Part shown: in pieces, positions 1-5,421 of the stretch
Position numbering within the stretch: position 1 is the first letter of the stretch
How the letters are laid out: each line of letters begins with the position of its first letter
NCBI GenBank assembly: GCA_015662175.1
Contig: DQUR01000185.1
Span: 1-8,474 of the forward strand
Direction: 5' to 3'
Source: Thermococcus paralvinellae
GTDB lineage: Archaea > Methanobacteriota_B > Thermococci > Thermococcales > Thermococcaceae
DNA length: 8,474 bases
Program-made: the position numbers and the translations under genes
Notes under the pieces: model-generated
The model's database searches: none
The model's input: only the letters and a program-made list of their open reading frames with translations
Told to the model about the DNA's origin: nothing

Positions 1-65
1 GAAAGGTTGAGCTCATTCAGGAGGAGCCGTTTGGGGACAGATACGTTGTTCCGGTGGAGACCTGA
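1..65 (+). CDS. C-terminal end of an unidentified protein (partial)
   Basis: The third plus-strand frame is open from the window edge to a TGA at 63-65 and encodes about 20 residues (KVELIQEEPFGDRYVVPVET). Its acidic and valine-rich composition looks like a real archaeal C-terminus. Frame 1 is also open to a TAG at 67-69 but gives a less plausible arginine- and serine-rich peptide. The gene would end 12 bases before the stop of the convergent gene at 78-503. Too little is visible to name the product. Confidence 0.5.
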   Translation, partial: KVELIQEEPFGDRYVVPVET

Positions 66-77
66 TTAGTATTAATA

Positions 78-503
78 TTAAGTTCTCTCCTCCCTTTTTG
101 CTGGTCTAAATGTTATCACTAACAGCGGGGGCTCTTCACCAATGTAGAGGGCTTTCTTATCCTCGTTGATGTAAAAATAATACTTACCCCTGGGTACCTG
201 TTTGAGGAACCTTCTGGGTGTTGTAACTTTTATGAACTTCTCGTTTCTCCAGAAAACACATTCATAAGTTCCTTCAATGTTTTCAATTTTCTCCATGATT
301 TCATCAAGGCTTAAAAGCTCAGCATCAAGCTTTGTGCATACAAGGGACTTCCTTTTATTCGTGAAGATGACGATTTTTTCATTGATTTCAATCCTTTCTG
401 CATTTTTAAGGAAATCCAGAAGTGCAGAATAAATCCGTTCGGGCTTTCTCCTCTTTGATAGTCTTTTAATAATTCTCTGCTTTGCATGGTTTGTTAGAAG
501 CAT
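78..503 (-). CDS. Hypothetical protein, about 141 aa
   Basis: I do not recognise this protein beyond its Thermococcales style. The start (MLLTNHAKQRIIKRLSKRR) has a His-Ala followed by spaced arginines, loosely like the N-terminus of DUF4258/RelE-type small proteins. A beta-rich stretch follows (EKIVIFTNKRKSLVC, residues 43-57), then a second half with a basic patch (TTPRRFLKQVPRGKYYFY). There is no signal peptide or membrane segment. A perfect TTTATAAA at 525-532 lies about 25 bases upstream of the ATG, and no ribosome binding site is seen, so the mRNA is probably leaderless; this also supports the chosen start. The gene is monocistronic, convergent with the partial gene to its left. The toxin-like resemblance is a weak inference: the protein is longer than usual and no catalytic set is evident. 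Confidence 0.8.
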   Translation of the reverse strand: MLLTNHAKQRIIKRLSKRRKPERIYSALLDFLKNAERIEINEKIVIFTNKRKSLVCTKLDAELLSLDEIMEKIENIEGTYECVFWRNEKFIKVTTPRRFLKQVPRGKYYFYINEDKKALYIGEEPPLLVITFRPAKREERT

Positions 504-524
504 GAATCATGGGTGGAGGGGAAG

Positions 525-532
525 TTTATAAA
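525..532 (-). promoter_or_regulatory. TATA box for the gene at 78-503
   Basis: TTTATAAA lies about 25 bases before the ATG at 503, the spacing expected when archaeal transcription starts at or next to the start codon. The box is a palindrome, so its direction is assigned from the gene downstream on the minus strand. Confidence 0.65.
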
Positions 533-733
533 TGTGATGTGTCCAGAAGTCAGATTGTTTATGCCAACATAGCTTTACTAAGGGGGCGGAGATTCTTCAG
601 AAACAGGTCTTTCAAATAGGTTTCTCTCCTTCTTGCGTTCGTAGGTGCTTTTTGAGTGAAACACTGAAAAGCCCACAATAAGGCGGAATTCGCTTGAAGA
701 AAGGCATCTTAGAAGAGGACAGTAAACTTTGAT

Positions 734-758
734 CAAACTTTTGCCAGACAAAAGTTTG
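734..758. repeat. Perfect 10-bp inverted repeat beside the tRNA 3' end
   Basis: CAAACTTTTG (734-743) and CAAAAGTTTG (749-758) are exact reverse complements around the 5-base loop CCAGA. The repeat begins three bases beyond the encoded CCA of tRNA-Met. A second palindrome, TTTGATCAAA (728-737), overlaps its left arm. On the transcribed strand the hairpin contains a short T-run, so it may help terminate or process the tRNA transcript. It could instead be a copy of a dispersed palindromic repeat. Confidence 0.7.
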
Positions 759-761
759 TTA

Positions 762-869
762 TGGTGCCGGGGCGGGGCTTCGAACCCCGGATCTCCCGGT
801 TTCTCAGGCTCCCCCGAAGGGGAGTCACCCTATGAGCCGGGCGCTTTGACCAGGCTAAGCTACCCCGGC
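762..869 (-). tRNA. tRNA-Met (CAU), elongator, with a 30-nt intron
   Basis: Read on the minus strand, the acceptor stem is GCCGGGG/CCCCGGC (863-869 with 766-772), followed by discriminator A (765) and an encoded CCA (762-764). The D arm is GCTT/AAGC, the anticodon stem CCCGG/CCGGG, and the T arm CGGGG-TTCGAAG-CCCCG. The anticodon loop, once spliced, is CTCATAA, giving anticodon CAU. Exon 1 is 831-869 and exon 2 is 762-800; the mature tRNA is 78 nt with CCA. The G1-C72 pair argues against the initiator. Elongator tRNA-Met is the usual intron-bearing CAU tRNA in Thermococcales, but tRNA-Ile2, whose C34 is modified, cannot be fully excluded from sequence alone. Confidence 0.95.
801..830 (-). other. 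Archaeal tRNA intron (bulge-helix-bulge)
   Basis: The 30-nt intron lies between tRNA positions 37 and 38. The fold is canonical: outer helix CCCGG/CCGGG, a 3-nt bulge TAG, a 4-bp central helix CTCA/TGAG, a second 3-nt bulge AAA, then an inner part with GG/CC and a CTCCCC-TTCG-GGGGAG hairpin. Cleavage by the archaeal splicing endonuclease after the second base of each bulge gives exactly these limits and leaves an intact anticodon loop. Confidence 0.93.
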
Positions 870-896
870 ACGCCCGCATATACCTCCTTGGGATGC

Positions 897-905
897 ATTT
901 TTAAA
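897..905 (-). promoter_or_regulatory. TATA box for tRNA-Met
   Basis: The minus strand reads TTTAAAAAT here, centred about 32 bases upstream of the mature tRNA 5' end. This predicts a short leader to be removed by RNase P and gives the tRNA its own promoter between it and the phosphatase gene. Confidence 0.6.
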
Positions 906-912
906 TCTTTCG

Positions 913-1671
913 TTATTCCATGGTTTCCAGTACCAGTTTAAGCAATTTTTCGCTATTAACAGCTATGATGTTCAGCTTTTCGGAGGCACTTAAGTCAAAT
1001 TTTAGTTCCCTTCCAGTGTCATCTGTCACAATCGCCCCGGCTTCCCTGGCTATTAAAACACCTGCCGCTATGTCCGTGGGTCTCACGTAATTCCTGATGT
1101 CCAGAACACCATCAAGGGCACCTTTAGCCAGGTATGCAAGCTCCATCGCAATGGCACCAAGCACCCTGATGCGCTTGACCCTTTTTATAAGTCCCATTCC
1201 CCTTCCCCTCGTGTAGAAGCTTATCGCTATTGCCCTCTCGTTGAGTTCCCTGACGTAAATAGGTTTGCCGTTGAGATAGGCTCCCTTTCCAGGTATCCCC
1301 TCATAAACGTTCTCTGTCATGAATTCATAGAGCATAGCATATTCCGCCTTGCTACCCTTGAACACAGCAAAGCTAAAGCCGAAAATTGGGATGCCGTGAA
1401 TAAAGTTGAACGAGCCATCAAGGGGATCTATCACAACCGTGTAATCACTTCCGACATCAATACTTCCGGTCTCTTCGCTAACAATGTTCACGCCAAGGGA
1501 TTTTAATGAGTTAAAAACGATATCCTCAGCAATCTTATCAACGAGTTTTGTCTTATCTCCACTTGGGCTAATCCCAATAACTTTTCCACCTTCAGGTTTT
1601 CCAAAAAGGGGGACTATTTCCCGCTCAACCTCCTTTGCAATACTCAGAGCAATTTCATTCCATTCATACAT
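913..1671 (-). CDS. Inositol monophosphatase / fructose-1,6-bisphosphatase family enzyme
   Basis: This is a 252-residue soluble member of the lithium-sensitive phosphatase superfamily, which in hyperthermophilic archaea often hydrolyses both inositol-1-phosphate and fructose-1,6-bisphosphate (class IV FBPase). The metal and substrate motifs are intact: GDKTKLVDKIAE near residues 38-49, SEE near 65-67, DPLDGSFNF near 82-90 (the DPxDGT/S signature), and PTDIAAG near 198-204 followed by AREAGAIVTDDTG. Length is typical. The frame also has a TTG at 1677, but the ATG at 1671 has a GGGGGT six bases upstream and is preferred. It starts 2 bases after the stop of the DUF63 gene, so the two are likely cotranscribed. 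Likely roles are gluconeogenesis or making inositol for compatible solutes and lipid head groups; sequence alone does not say which substrate dominates. Confidence 0.93.
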   Translation of the reverse strand: MYEWNEIALSIAKEVEREIVPLFGKPEGGKVIGISPSGDKTKLVDKIAEDIVFNSLKSLGVNIVSEETGSIDVGSDYTVVIDPLDGSFNFIHGIPIFGFSFAVFKGSKAEYAMLYEFMTENVYEGIPGKGAYLNGKPIYVRELNERAIAISFYTRGRGMGLIKRVKRIRVLGAIAMELAYLAKGALDGVLDIRNYVRPTDIAAGVLIAREAGAIVTDDTGRELKFDLSASEKLNIIAVNSEKLLKLVLETME

Positions 1672-1673
1672 TT

Positions 1674-2480
1674 TCAAACCCCCATGAGCATTCTCAATAG
1701 ATTCCTCGTTCCCGGGGCAAATCCAAGGATGAATATCACCATCTTTATGAAGTCCATAAGCTCTTTGTCACTTTCAGTTTCCTGCAATTCTTTCATGAGG
1801 TGGAGTACTATCACCAGGATTATTAGCTTTAAGGGATACATAACCGCCGCCGTTCCGGTTAGATTGATTAGGAACCTTGGGAGGACGTGCTGCTCCCAGT
1901 AACCCATGAACTGAATCCCAACGAATGTGGTCGTTGCATCATAAAAGTGGGCATAGAAAAGGTAGCTGTTCTCTCTAACGAGCTCAATTTTTTTTGTCAT
2001 TAAATAAATAACACCCTCCGATATTATCAGGGCGGGAATGAAGTACTTCAGCACGGTCCAGGTGAAATGTATCTTATATATGTGTGCCAGCAACATAATA
2101 AAGTCAAGGCCCACAAGTGTCCATCCGAGGTAAAGAAATGCCCTTCTCCAGTCCTTAAAGAGCCTGTGGGTTATGAGCAACGAGGCAAAGGTTATCGCAA
2201 ATGTAACCACATATATCCCTGGGGTAACCGTTAGATACGTCCTTGGATAGATGGTTGCATCGGTTAATGCCCTTGTGAATGCTCCAAATACCATGTAGGG
2301 TATTAACGCCCTGAAAAATGCATTGTCATATTTTATGCCAAGTCGCTTTAGAATTTTATAAACCATCAATGCCGCAACTCCCAAAATGATCGCGTAGGTT
2401 AGTGTGTTAACGACGTTGTAACCGGTGTTGTATTTTATCGGGTTCACAAAGTATTTCTGGAATATCTTGATTGGTTCCAT
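1674..2480 (-). CDS. DUF63 family multi-pass membrane protein
   Basis: This 268-residue integral membrane protein matches the archaeal DUF63 family, whose function is unknown to me. About seven hydrophobic segments are visible: roughly 25-45, 55-70, 87-105, 113-133, 142-161, 173-193 and 215-230, with a further one near 245-257. Conserved-looking polar residues sit in or near membrane segments: R70/D74 (FTRALTD), H178 and D181 (YAHFYDATTTFVG), E196/H198, and the C-terminal GFAPGTRNLLR. These could form an active or metal site, which is inference. The frame runs upstream to 2576, but the ATG at 2480 has GGTGA four bases before it and a conventional N-terminus, so the upstream codons were discarded. 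The gene is divergent from egsA and nearly abuts the phosphatase gene downstream. Confidence 0.88.
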   Translation of the reverse strand: MEPIKIFQKYFVNPIKYNTGYNVVNTLTYAIILGVAALMVYKILKRLGIKYDNAFFRALIPYMVFGAFTRALTDATIYPRTYLTVTPGIYVVTFAITFASLLITHRLFKDWRRAFLYLGWTLVGLDFIMLLAHIYKIHFTWTVLKYFIPALIISEGVIYLMTKKIELVRENSYLFYAHFYDATTTFVGIQFMGYWEQHVLPRFLINLTGTAAVMYPLKLIILVIVLHLMKELQETESDKELMDFIKMVIFILGFAPGTRNLLRMLMGV

Positions 2481-2545
2481 CCAATCACCACTGAGGGTTT
2501 GCCATTTGCAATTAAAGTTTTTTCTTTCCAAATTTTTCCAATTAA

Positions 2546-2554
2546 TTTTTAAAG
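2546..2554 (+). promoter_or_regulatory. TATA box for egsA
   Basis: TTTTTAAAG lies about 38 bases before the ATG at 2588, predicting transcription start near 2575, just upstream of the ribosome binding site GGTGAT at 2578-2583. The compact divergent region 2481-2587 must also hold the DUF63 promoter; a TTTAAT on the minus strand at about 2511-2517 is the best candidate. Confidence 0.5.
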
Positions 2555-2587
2555 TTTTGAAGCGGAATATAAGCAAAGGTGATTGTC

Positions 2588-3628
2588 ATGCACTTAATGG
2601 AATTACCTCGTGAGGTTCTTCTTGGAGAAGATCTGAAGGGTAAGGTCGGAGAGGTTGCTAAAAGGTTAAAATTGGGTGAGAGGGCGCTGGTTCTTTATGG
2701 GCCCAAAACCAGAGAGATTGCCGGAAAGAATGTCAAGCATCACTTAAGAGAGAACTTTGATGTTCACAGTTTAACGATTAAAAAAGCCTCAATTGAGGAA
2801 GTTAAAAAAACGGTTCAAAGGATAAAAGATGAAGACATTCGGTGGGTTGTTGCCGTTGGTGGAGGGAGTATAATAGACGTTGCCAAACTAGCTTCCTTCA
2901 ACAGTGATATCCCGTTCATTAGCTTTCCCACAACGGCCTCTCACGATGGTATAGCAAGTGCAAATGCCTCAATTAAGGATCTTAATGCCAAGACTTCAAT
3001 AAAGGCAAAGCCACCGATAGCTGTCATTGCCGATGTAAGGGTTATCAAAACCGCCCCGTATCGGTATTTAGCGGCCGGGGTTGGGGACATGATTTCAAAC
3101 TTAACGGCGGTAAAGGACTGGCAGCTGGCTCACAAGCTCAAGGGGGAATACTACAGTGAGTATGCGGCATCCCTATCTTTAATGAGTGCCAGGATGGTGA
3201 TAAGGAATGCTGACATCATAAGGATGGGCAACGAGGAAAGCGTTAGGAAAGTGATAAAGGGATTGATTTCAAGCGGTGTTGCCATGAGCATAGCAGGCTC
3301 CTCAAGACCGGCAAGCGGAGCTGAACACCTCTTCAGCCATGCCCTGGATTTAATCGCTCCTAAGCCAGCCCTACATGGTGAGCAATGCGGTGTTGGAGCT
3401 ATAATAATGGCTTATCTCCATGGATTGAAGTGGCAGAAAATTAGGGAAACCTTAAAGAGGGTCAACGCTCCAACAAATGCATATGAGTTAGGGATTGATC
3501 CGGAGTTCATTGTTGAAGCCCTAACCATTGCCCATAAAATCAGACCTGAGAGATACACCATCCTGGGAAAGGATGGTTTAACGCGAGAAGCAGCTGAAAA
3601 AGCTGCTAAAATCACTGGGGTTATTTGA
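2588..3628 (+). CDS. egsA: sn-glycerol-1-phosphate dehydrogenase (NAD(P)+)
   Basis: EgsA reduces dihydroxyacetone phosphate to sn-glycerol-1-phosphate, the backbone of archaeal ether lipids and the step that fixes their stereochemistry. The 346-residue protein has the expected layout of this metal-dependent dehydrogenase family. The nucleotide-binding part carries [13 protein letters not shown] (GGGS at 91-94), followed by FPTTASHDG (113-121). The predicted zinc ligands are D167 (GVGD), H247 (GAEHLFSH) and H263 (LHGEQ). An in-frame GTG at 2579 would overlap the ribosome binding site; the ATG at 2588, four bases after GGTGAT, is preferred and gives the typical [10 protein letters not shown] start. 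Its own TATA box is at about 2546-2554. The UPF0179 gene follows after 29 bases and may be cotranscribed. The divergent DUF63 gene shares the promoter region. Confidence 0.97.
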   Translation: MHLMELPREVLLGEDLKGKVGEVAKRLKLGERALVLYGPKTREIAGKNVKHHLRENFDVHSLTIKKASIEEVKKTVQRIKDEDIRWVVAVGGGSIIDVAKLASFNSDIPFISFPTTASHDGIASANASIKDLNAKTSIKAKPPIAVIADVRVIKTAPYRYLAAGVGDMISNLTAVKDWQLAHKLKGEYYSEYAASLSLMSARMVIRNADIIRMGNEESVRKVIKGLISSGVAMSIAGSSRPASGAEHLFSHALDLIAPKPALHGEQCGVGAIIMAYLHGLKWQKIRETLKRVNAPTNAYELGIDPEFIVEALTIAHKIRPERYTILGKDGLTREAAEKAAKITGVI

Positions 3629-3657
3629 CTATCACCATTCACATAGGAGGTGTCAGA

Positions 3658-4086
3658 ATGGTAATCACATTAGTTGGTGAAAAGTTAGCCAAACCTGGTG
3701 TTGAATTCATTCATTACGGCCCAGCTGACCCATGCAAAACCTGCAGGCTGGCAAGGGTCTGCGTTGGGAACTTAGAGCCGGGAAGGAGGTACAAAGTGGT
3801 GAGAGTAAGGAACATAGAGCACTCCTGTCCCATTCATGAGGGAAAAGTCAGGGTAGTTGAAGTGGTTGAGCCTTCCATAGAGGTGGCAATAGAGCCCAGG
3901 CTTGCAATAGTCGGCTCGAAGATTAAAATTAAATTCATTGAATGCGACGATCCAGAGAAGGAAGAGATATTTAAACCAGAGGGGCTTTTTGAGGATGACC
4001 CTGTTAAAATCCTTGAAATCGTTGGTGAAATTGAGTGCAAAGGCAAAAAATACAAGGTGGTCAAAGTTATGCGGGAAAAAGAGTAA
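3658..4086 (+). CDS. UPF0179 family protein
   Basis: This 142-residue soluble protein belongs to the archaeal UPF0179 family of unknown function. The first half holds a cysteine/histidine cluster: C26, C29 and C35 ([12 protein letters not shown]), then H55, C57 and H60 ([16 protein letters not shown]). C-x2-C-x5-C plus a later C suggests a bound zinc or iron-sulphur cluster. Two more cysteines occur in the C-terminal part (FIECDD, IECKGK). The ATG at 3658 has an excellent AGGAGGTG at 3645-3652, five bases upstream; the longer frame from 3625 overlaps the egsA stop and was rejected. It lies 29 bases downstream of egsA on the same strand. The pyrimidine-rich run after its stop (about 4087-4112) may serve as a T-rich archaeal terminator. 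Confidence 0.9.
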   Translation: MVITLVGEKLAKPGVEFIHYGPADPCKTCRLARVCVGNLEPGRRYKVVRVRNIEHSCPIHEGKVRVVEVVEPSIEVAIEPRLAIVGSKIKIKFIECDDPEKEEIFKPEGLFEDDPVKILEIVGEIECKGKKYKVVKVMREKE

Positions 4087-4112
4087 TTTCCCTATTCCCC
4101 TTTCTCTTTATT
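4087..4112 (+). terminator. Pyrimidine-rich tract, possible archaeal terminator
   Basis: Directly after the UPF0179 stop the plus strand is almost entirely T and C with several short T-runs. Archaeal RNA polymerase commonly terminates at T-rich stretches without a hairpin. The tract lies in the 21-base gap between convergent genes and touches the end of the next one. The assignment rests on composition only. Confidence 0.35.
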
Positions 4113-4365
4113 CCACAAAAACCATGAACTCCTCCCCAAGCGTTTTTATCCTGTAACCCCTCGCTTCCCCATCGAGGAGACGTTTAATGTTTCTAAGCAG
4201 AACCTCCCTCTTTCTGAGTAGCTCTTGTGCCTCTTCCACTGTTATTGCTTTAAATCTCAGCTTTCCTCCCACTCTTGTTTGGGCAACCTTTGGGACATCA
4301 ACCCTTACAACCACCCCAATCTTTGCATATCCCCCAGTTGTCTGTCTGCCGATTTGGCTTTCCAT
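4108..4365 (-). CDS. Hypothetical protein, about 85 aa
   Basis: I do not recognise this family. From the ATG at 4365 the product begins MESQIGRQTTGGYAKIGVVV and has a beta-rich N-terminal half, then a basic helix (EEAQELLRKREVLLRNIKRLLDG, about residues 54-76) and a short C-terminal strand. It has no cysteines and no membrane segment. The frame continues 12 codons upstream to an ATG at 4401, which has no spaced ribosome binding site; before the ATG at 4365 there is a weak AGGT about eight bases away, so 4365 is preferred with modest certainty. A good TATA element lies well upstream at about 4471-4482, leaving an unusually long leader that contains another short frame (4298-4429). It is convergent with UPF0179. 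Confidence 0.72.
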   Translation of the reverse strand: MESQIGRQTTGGYAKIGVVVRVDVPKVAQTRVGGKLRFKAITVEEAQELLRKREVLLRNIKRLLDGEARGYRIKTLGEEFMVFVE

Positions 4366-4470
4366 TCGCTGGAACCTGAATTGCTCCCAAAGGAATAGCA
4401 TCCTTTACGCCAATAACAGACGTTATCATTGCAACTGCTAATTATGGATTTATCTCATAGGATAGCGTAA

Positions 4471-4482
4471 TTTTTATATATC
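4471..4482. promoter_or_regulatory. TATA element, usable in both directions
   Basis: TTTTTATATATC on the plus strand (GATATATAAAAA on the minus strand) is one of the best TATA matches in the window. Rightward it would start transcription near 4505 toward the membrane-protein genes. Leftward it would start near 4450 toward the small gene at 4108-4365. Both directions are plausible; which is used cannot be read from sequence. Confidence 0.6.
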
Positions 4483-4638
4483 TCGGAAAGTTAATTATTG
4501 TTGATGTGATAGTGTTTGATATGTGGGTGTTAAGCCTGAATGGAAAAGCTCTGAAGATGTGCTCATTACTCTCCGAAAATTCTCAATGGAAAGTGGCCAA
4601 ATAAAATGATAATGCTATAACACATGGAGGTGTGCACT

Positions 4639-4765
4639 ATGGATGTCTTTGCTGATGGACTGTTAGTTAAATTGTTTGATTAGTTTACATCTGCTCCCCT
4701 ACATGATTGCACATCTCTTCATAAACAACATATCGACATTGAAAAGTTTTCTTGGTAGGGGGTAA
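4639..4765 (+). pseudogene. Possible frameshifted small membrane-protein gene
   Basis: The consensus ribosome binding site GGAGGTG (4626-4632) stands six bases before an ATG at 4639, yet that frame stops after 14 codons (MDVFADGLLVKLFD, TAG 4681-4683). A second frame, open from 4667, overlaps it and encodes a hydrophobic segment (LHLLPYMIAHLFINN...) ending GRG at a TAA (4763-4765). Joining the two by one frameshift in the AT-rich stretch 4667-4682 gives a roughly 40-residue single-span protein ending in the ribosome binding site of the next gene, a typical operon junction. It may be a recent frameshift, a sequencing error, a 14-codon leader peptide, or chance. The product is not recognised. 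Confidence 0.35.
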
Positions 4766-4830
4766 GTAAAATATTTGACATTAAGTTACCAGAGAACGAA
4801 AAGAGGAGATACGAAAAAGTTTTCACAATA

Positions 4831-5394
4831 GTGTGGGTTTTAGTAGCTATAATCGGAATAATCCTGATGATAAAGGAAGGAAAGGGAGCTCCAATCCAAG
4901 AAACACGGGGTTATCTCACAAGGATAATAACCCTTTGGCAAGTAGCTAGTTTAGCTCTCATATTCAGGAATGGGGCTAACTTGTCTAAAAATTTAATTTA
5001 TAGGTGGCATGATGCACAAGTGCTAAAAGAGTATACTAATGATGATGCAATCCTCAGGATAGTAGGAAGGGCTACTAGATTGAATTTAGTGTTAGAGGGA
5101 TGGTTTTTGTTTGGATGGTCAATTACCTATATGATAGTCAAATCAACAATTAAGGGGTCAATTCTTTCCTTAAAACTGTGGCTTTGTGGATTAATATTTG
5201 GTATAATGTTTGGTTTGTTCATGGCAAGAAATAACAAAGGTATCCTCTTGAGAAACGAAATCTTGATAGCATTGTTGTTTGCCGCGAAAGAAACTCGAGA
5301 AAAGGTCTTAAAACTGTTTGGGAAATCTCCTACTAAAATTTTAGGAGTCCCTGTTAAACCTCCCAAACCGCCAAGACTGCCGCCCTTCCCCTGA
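4831..5394 (+). CDS. Multi-pass membrane protein with proline-rich C-terminus
   Basis: I do not recognise the family. From the first canonical start (GTG 4831) it is 187 residues with hydrophobic segments near 2-14, 31-46, 87-104 and 113-131, an acidic/basic loop around 55-80 (YRWHDAQVLKEYTNDD), and a basic, proline-rich tail (VPVKPPKPPRLPPFP). The GTG has no ribosome binding site and would cut the first membrane span short. The frame is open back to 4759; a GGGGGT at 4758-4763 lies seven bases before an ATA at 4771. Starting there would add FDIKLPENEKRRYEKVFTI and complete the first span. The true start is therefore uncertain and may be non-canonical. The next membrane-protein gene starts 27 bases after the stop, so the two probably form an operon read from the TATA element near 4475. 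Confidence 0.75.
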   Translation: MWVLVAIIGIILMIKEGKGAPIQETRGYLTRIITLWQVASLALIFRNGANLSKNLIYRWHDAQVLKEYTNDDAILRIVGRATRLNLVLEGWFLFGWSITYMIVKSTIKGSILSLKLWLCGLIFGIMFGLFMARNNKGILLRNEILIALLFAAKETREKVLKLFGKSPTKILGVPVKPPKPPRLPPFP

Positions 5395-5421
5395 TCCAAT
5401 AATTTTCGAGAGGTGAACATA

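Larger units (their letters stand above)
504..761. other. Intergenic region without a convincing gene
   Basis: No long open frame is present. It holds the TATA box of the gene at 78-503 (525-532), an imperfect hairpin at 645-676 (arms GTG-CTTTT-AGTG and CACT-AAAAG-CAC around an AAA loop), a possible paired segment at 588-630 (GGAGA...TCTCC enclosing GAAAC...GTTTC), a 31-codon minus-strand frame at 612-707 without a ribosome binding site, and a strong inverted repeat at 734-758. It could be a structured RNA or a degraded sequence; neither is established. Confidence 0.4.
4430..4770. other. Region with no intact recognisable gene
   Basis: About 340 bases lie between the small hypothetical gene and the first membrane-protein gene. 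They hold a bidirectional TATA element (4471-4482), a short plus-strand frame from GTG 4506 (or ATG 4521) to TAA 4604, a strong ribosome binding site GGAGGTG at 4626-4632 followed by a broken small frame (4639-4765), and a second ribosome binding site GGGGGT at 4758-4763 facing the next gene. The mixture of good translation signals and interrupted frames suggests decayed genes or very small proteins. Confidence 0.45.

Noticed and set aside
729..941. 70-codon plus-strand frame (glycine/proline/serine-rich)
   Set aside because: It lies across the tRNA-Met gene on the opposite strand; the open frame is a by-product of GC-rich tRNA sequence.
2481..2576. Upstream extension of the DUF63 frame by 32 codons
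   Set aside because: It runs through the divergent promoter region, and the ATG at 2480 has a good ribosome binding site.
4500..4604. Short plus-strand frame (GTG 4506 or ATG 4521 to TAA 4604) downstream of the TATA element
   Set aside because: Only 27-32 codons, no ribosome binding site, no recognisable motif; too weak to list as a gene, though a leaderless small ORF is not excluded.
5127..5420. 97-codon minus-strand frame opposite the first membrane-protein gene
   Set aside because: It is antisense to a gene with clear membrane segments and has no ribosome binding site or recognisable motif.
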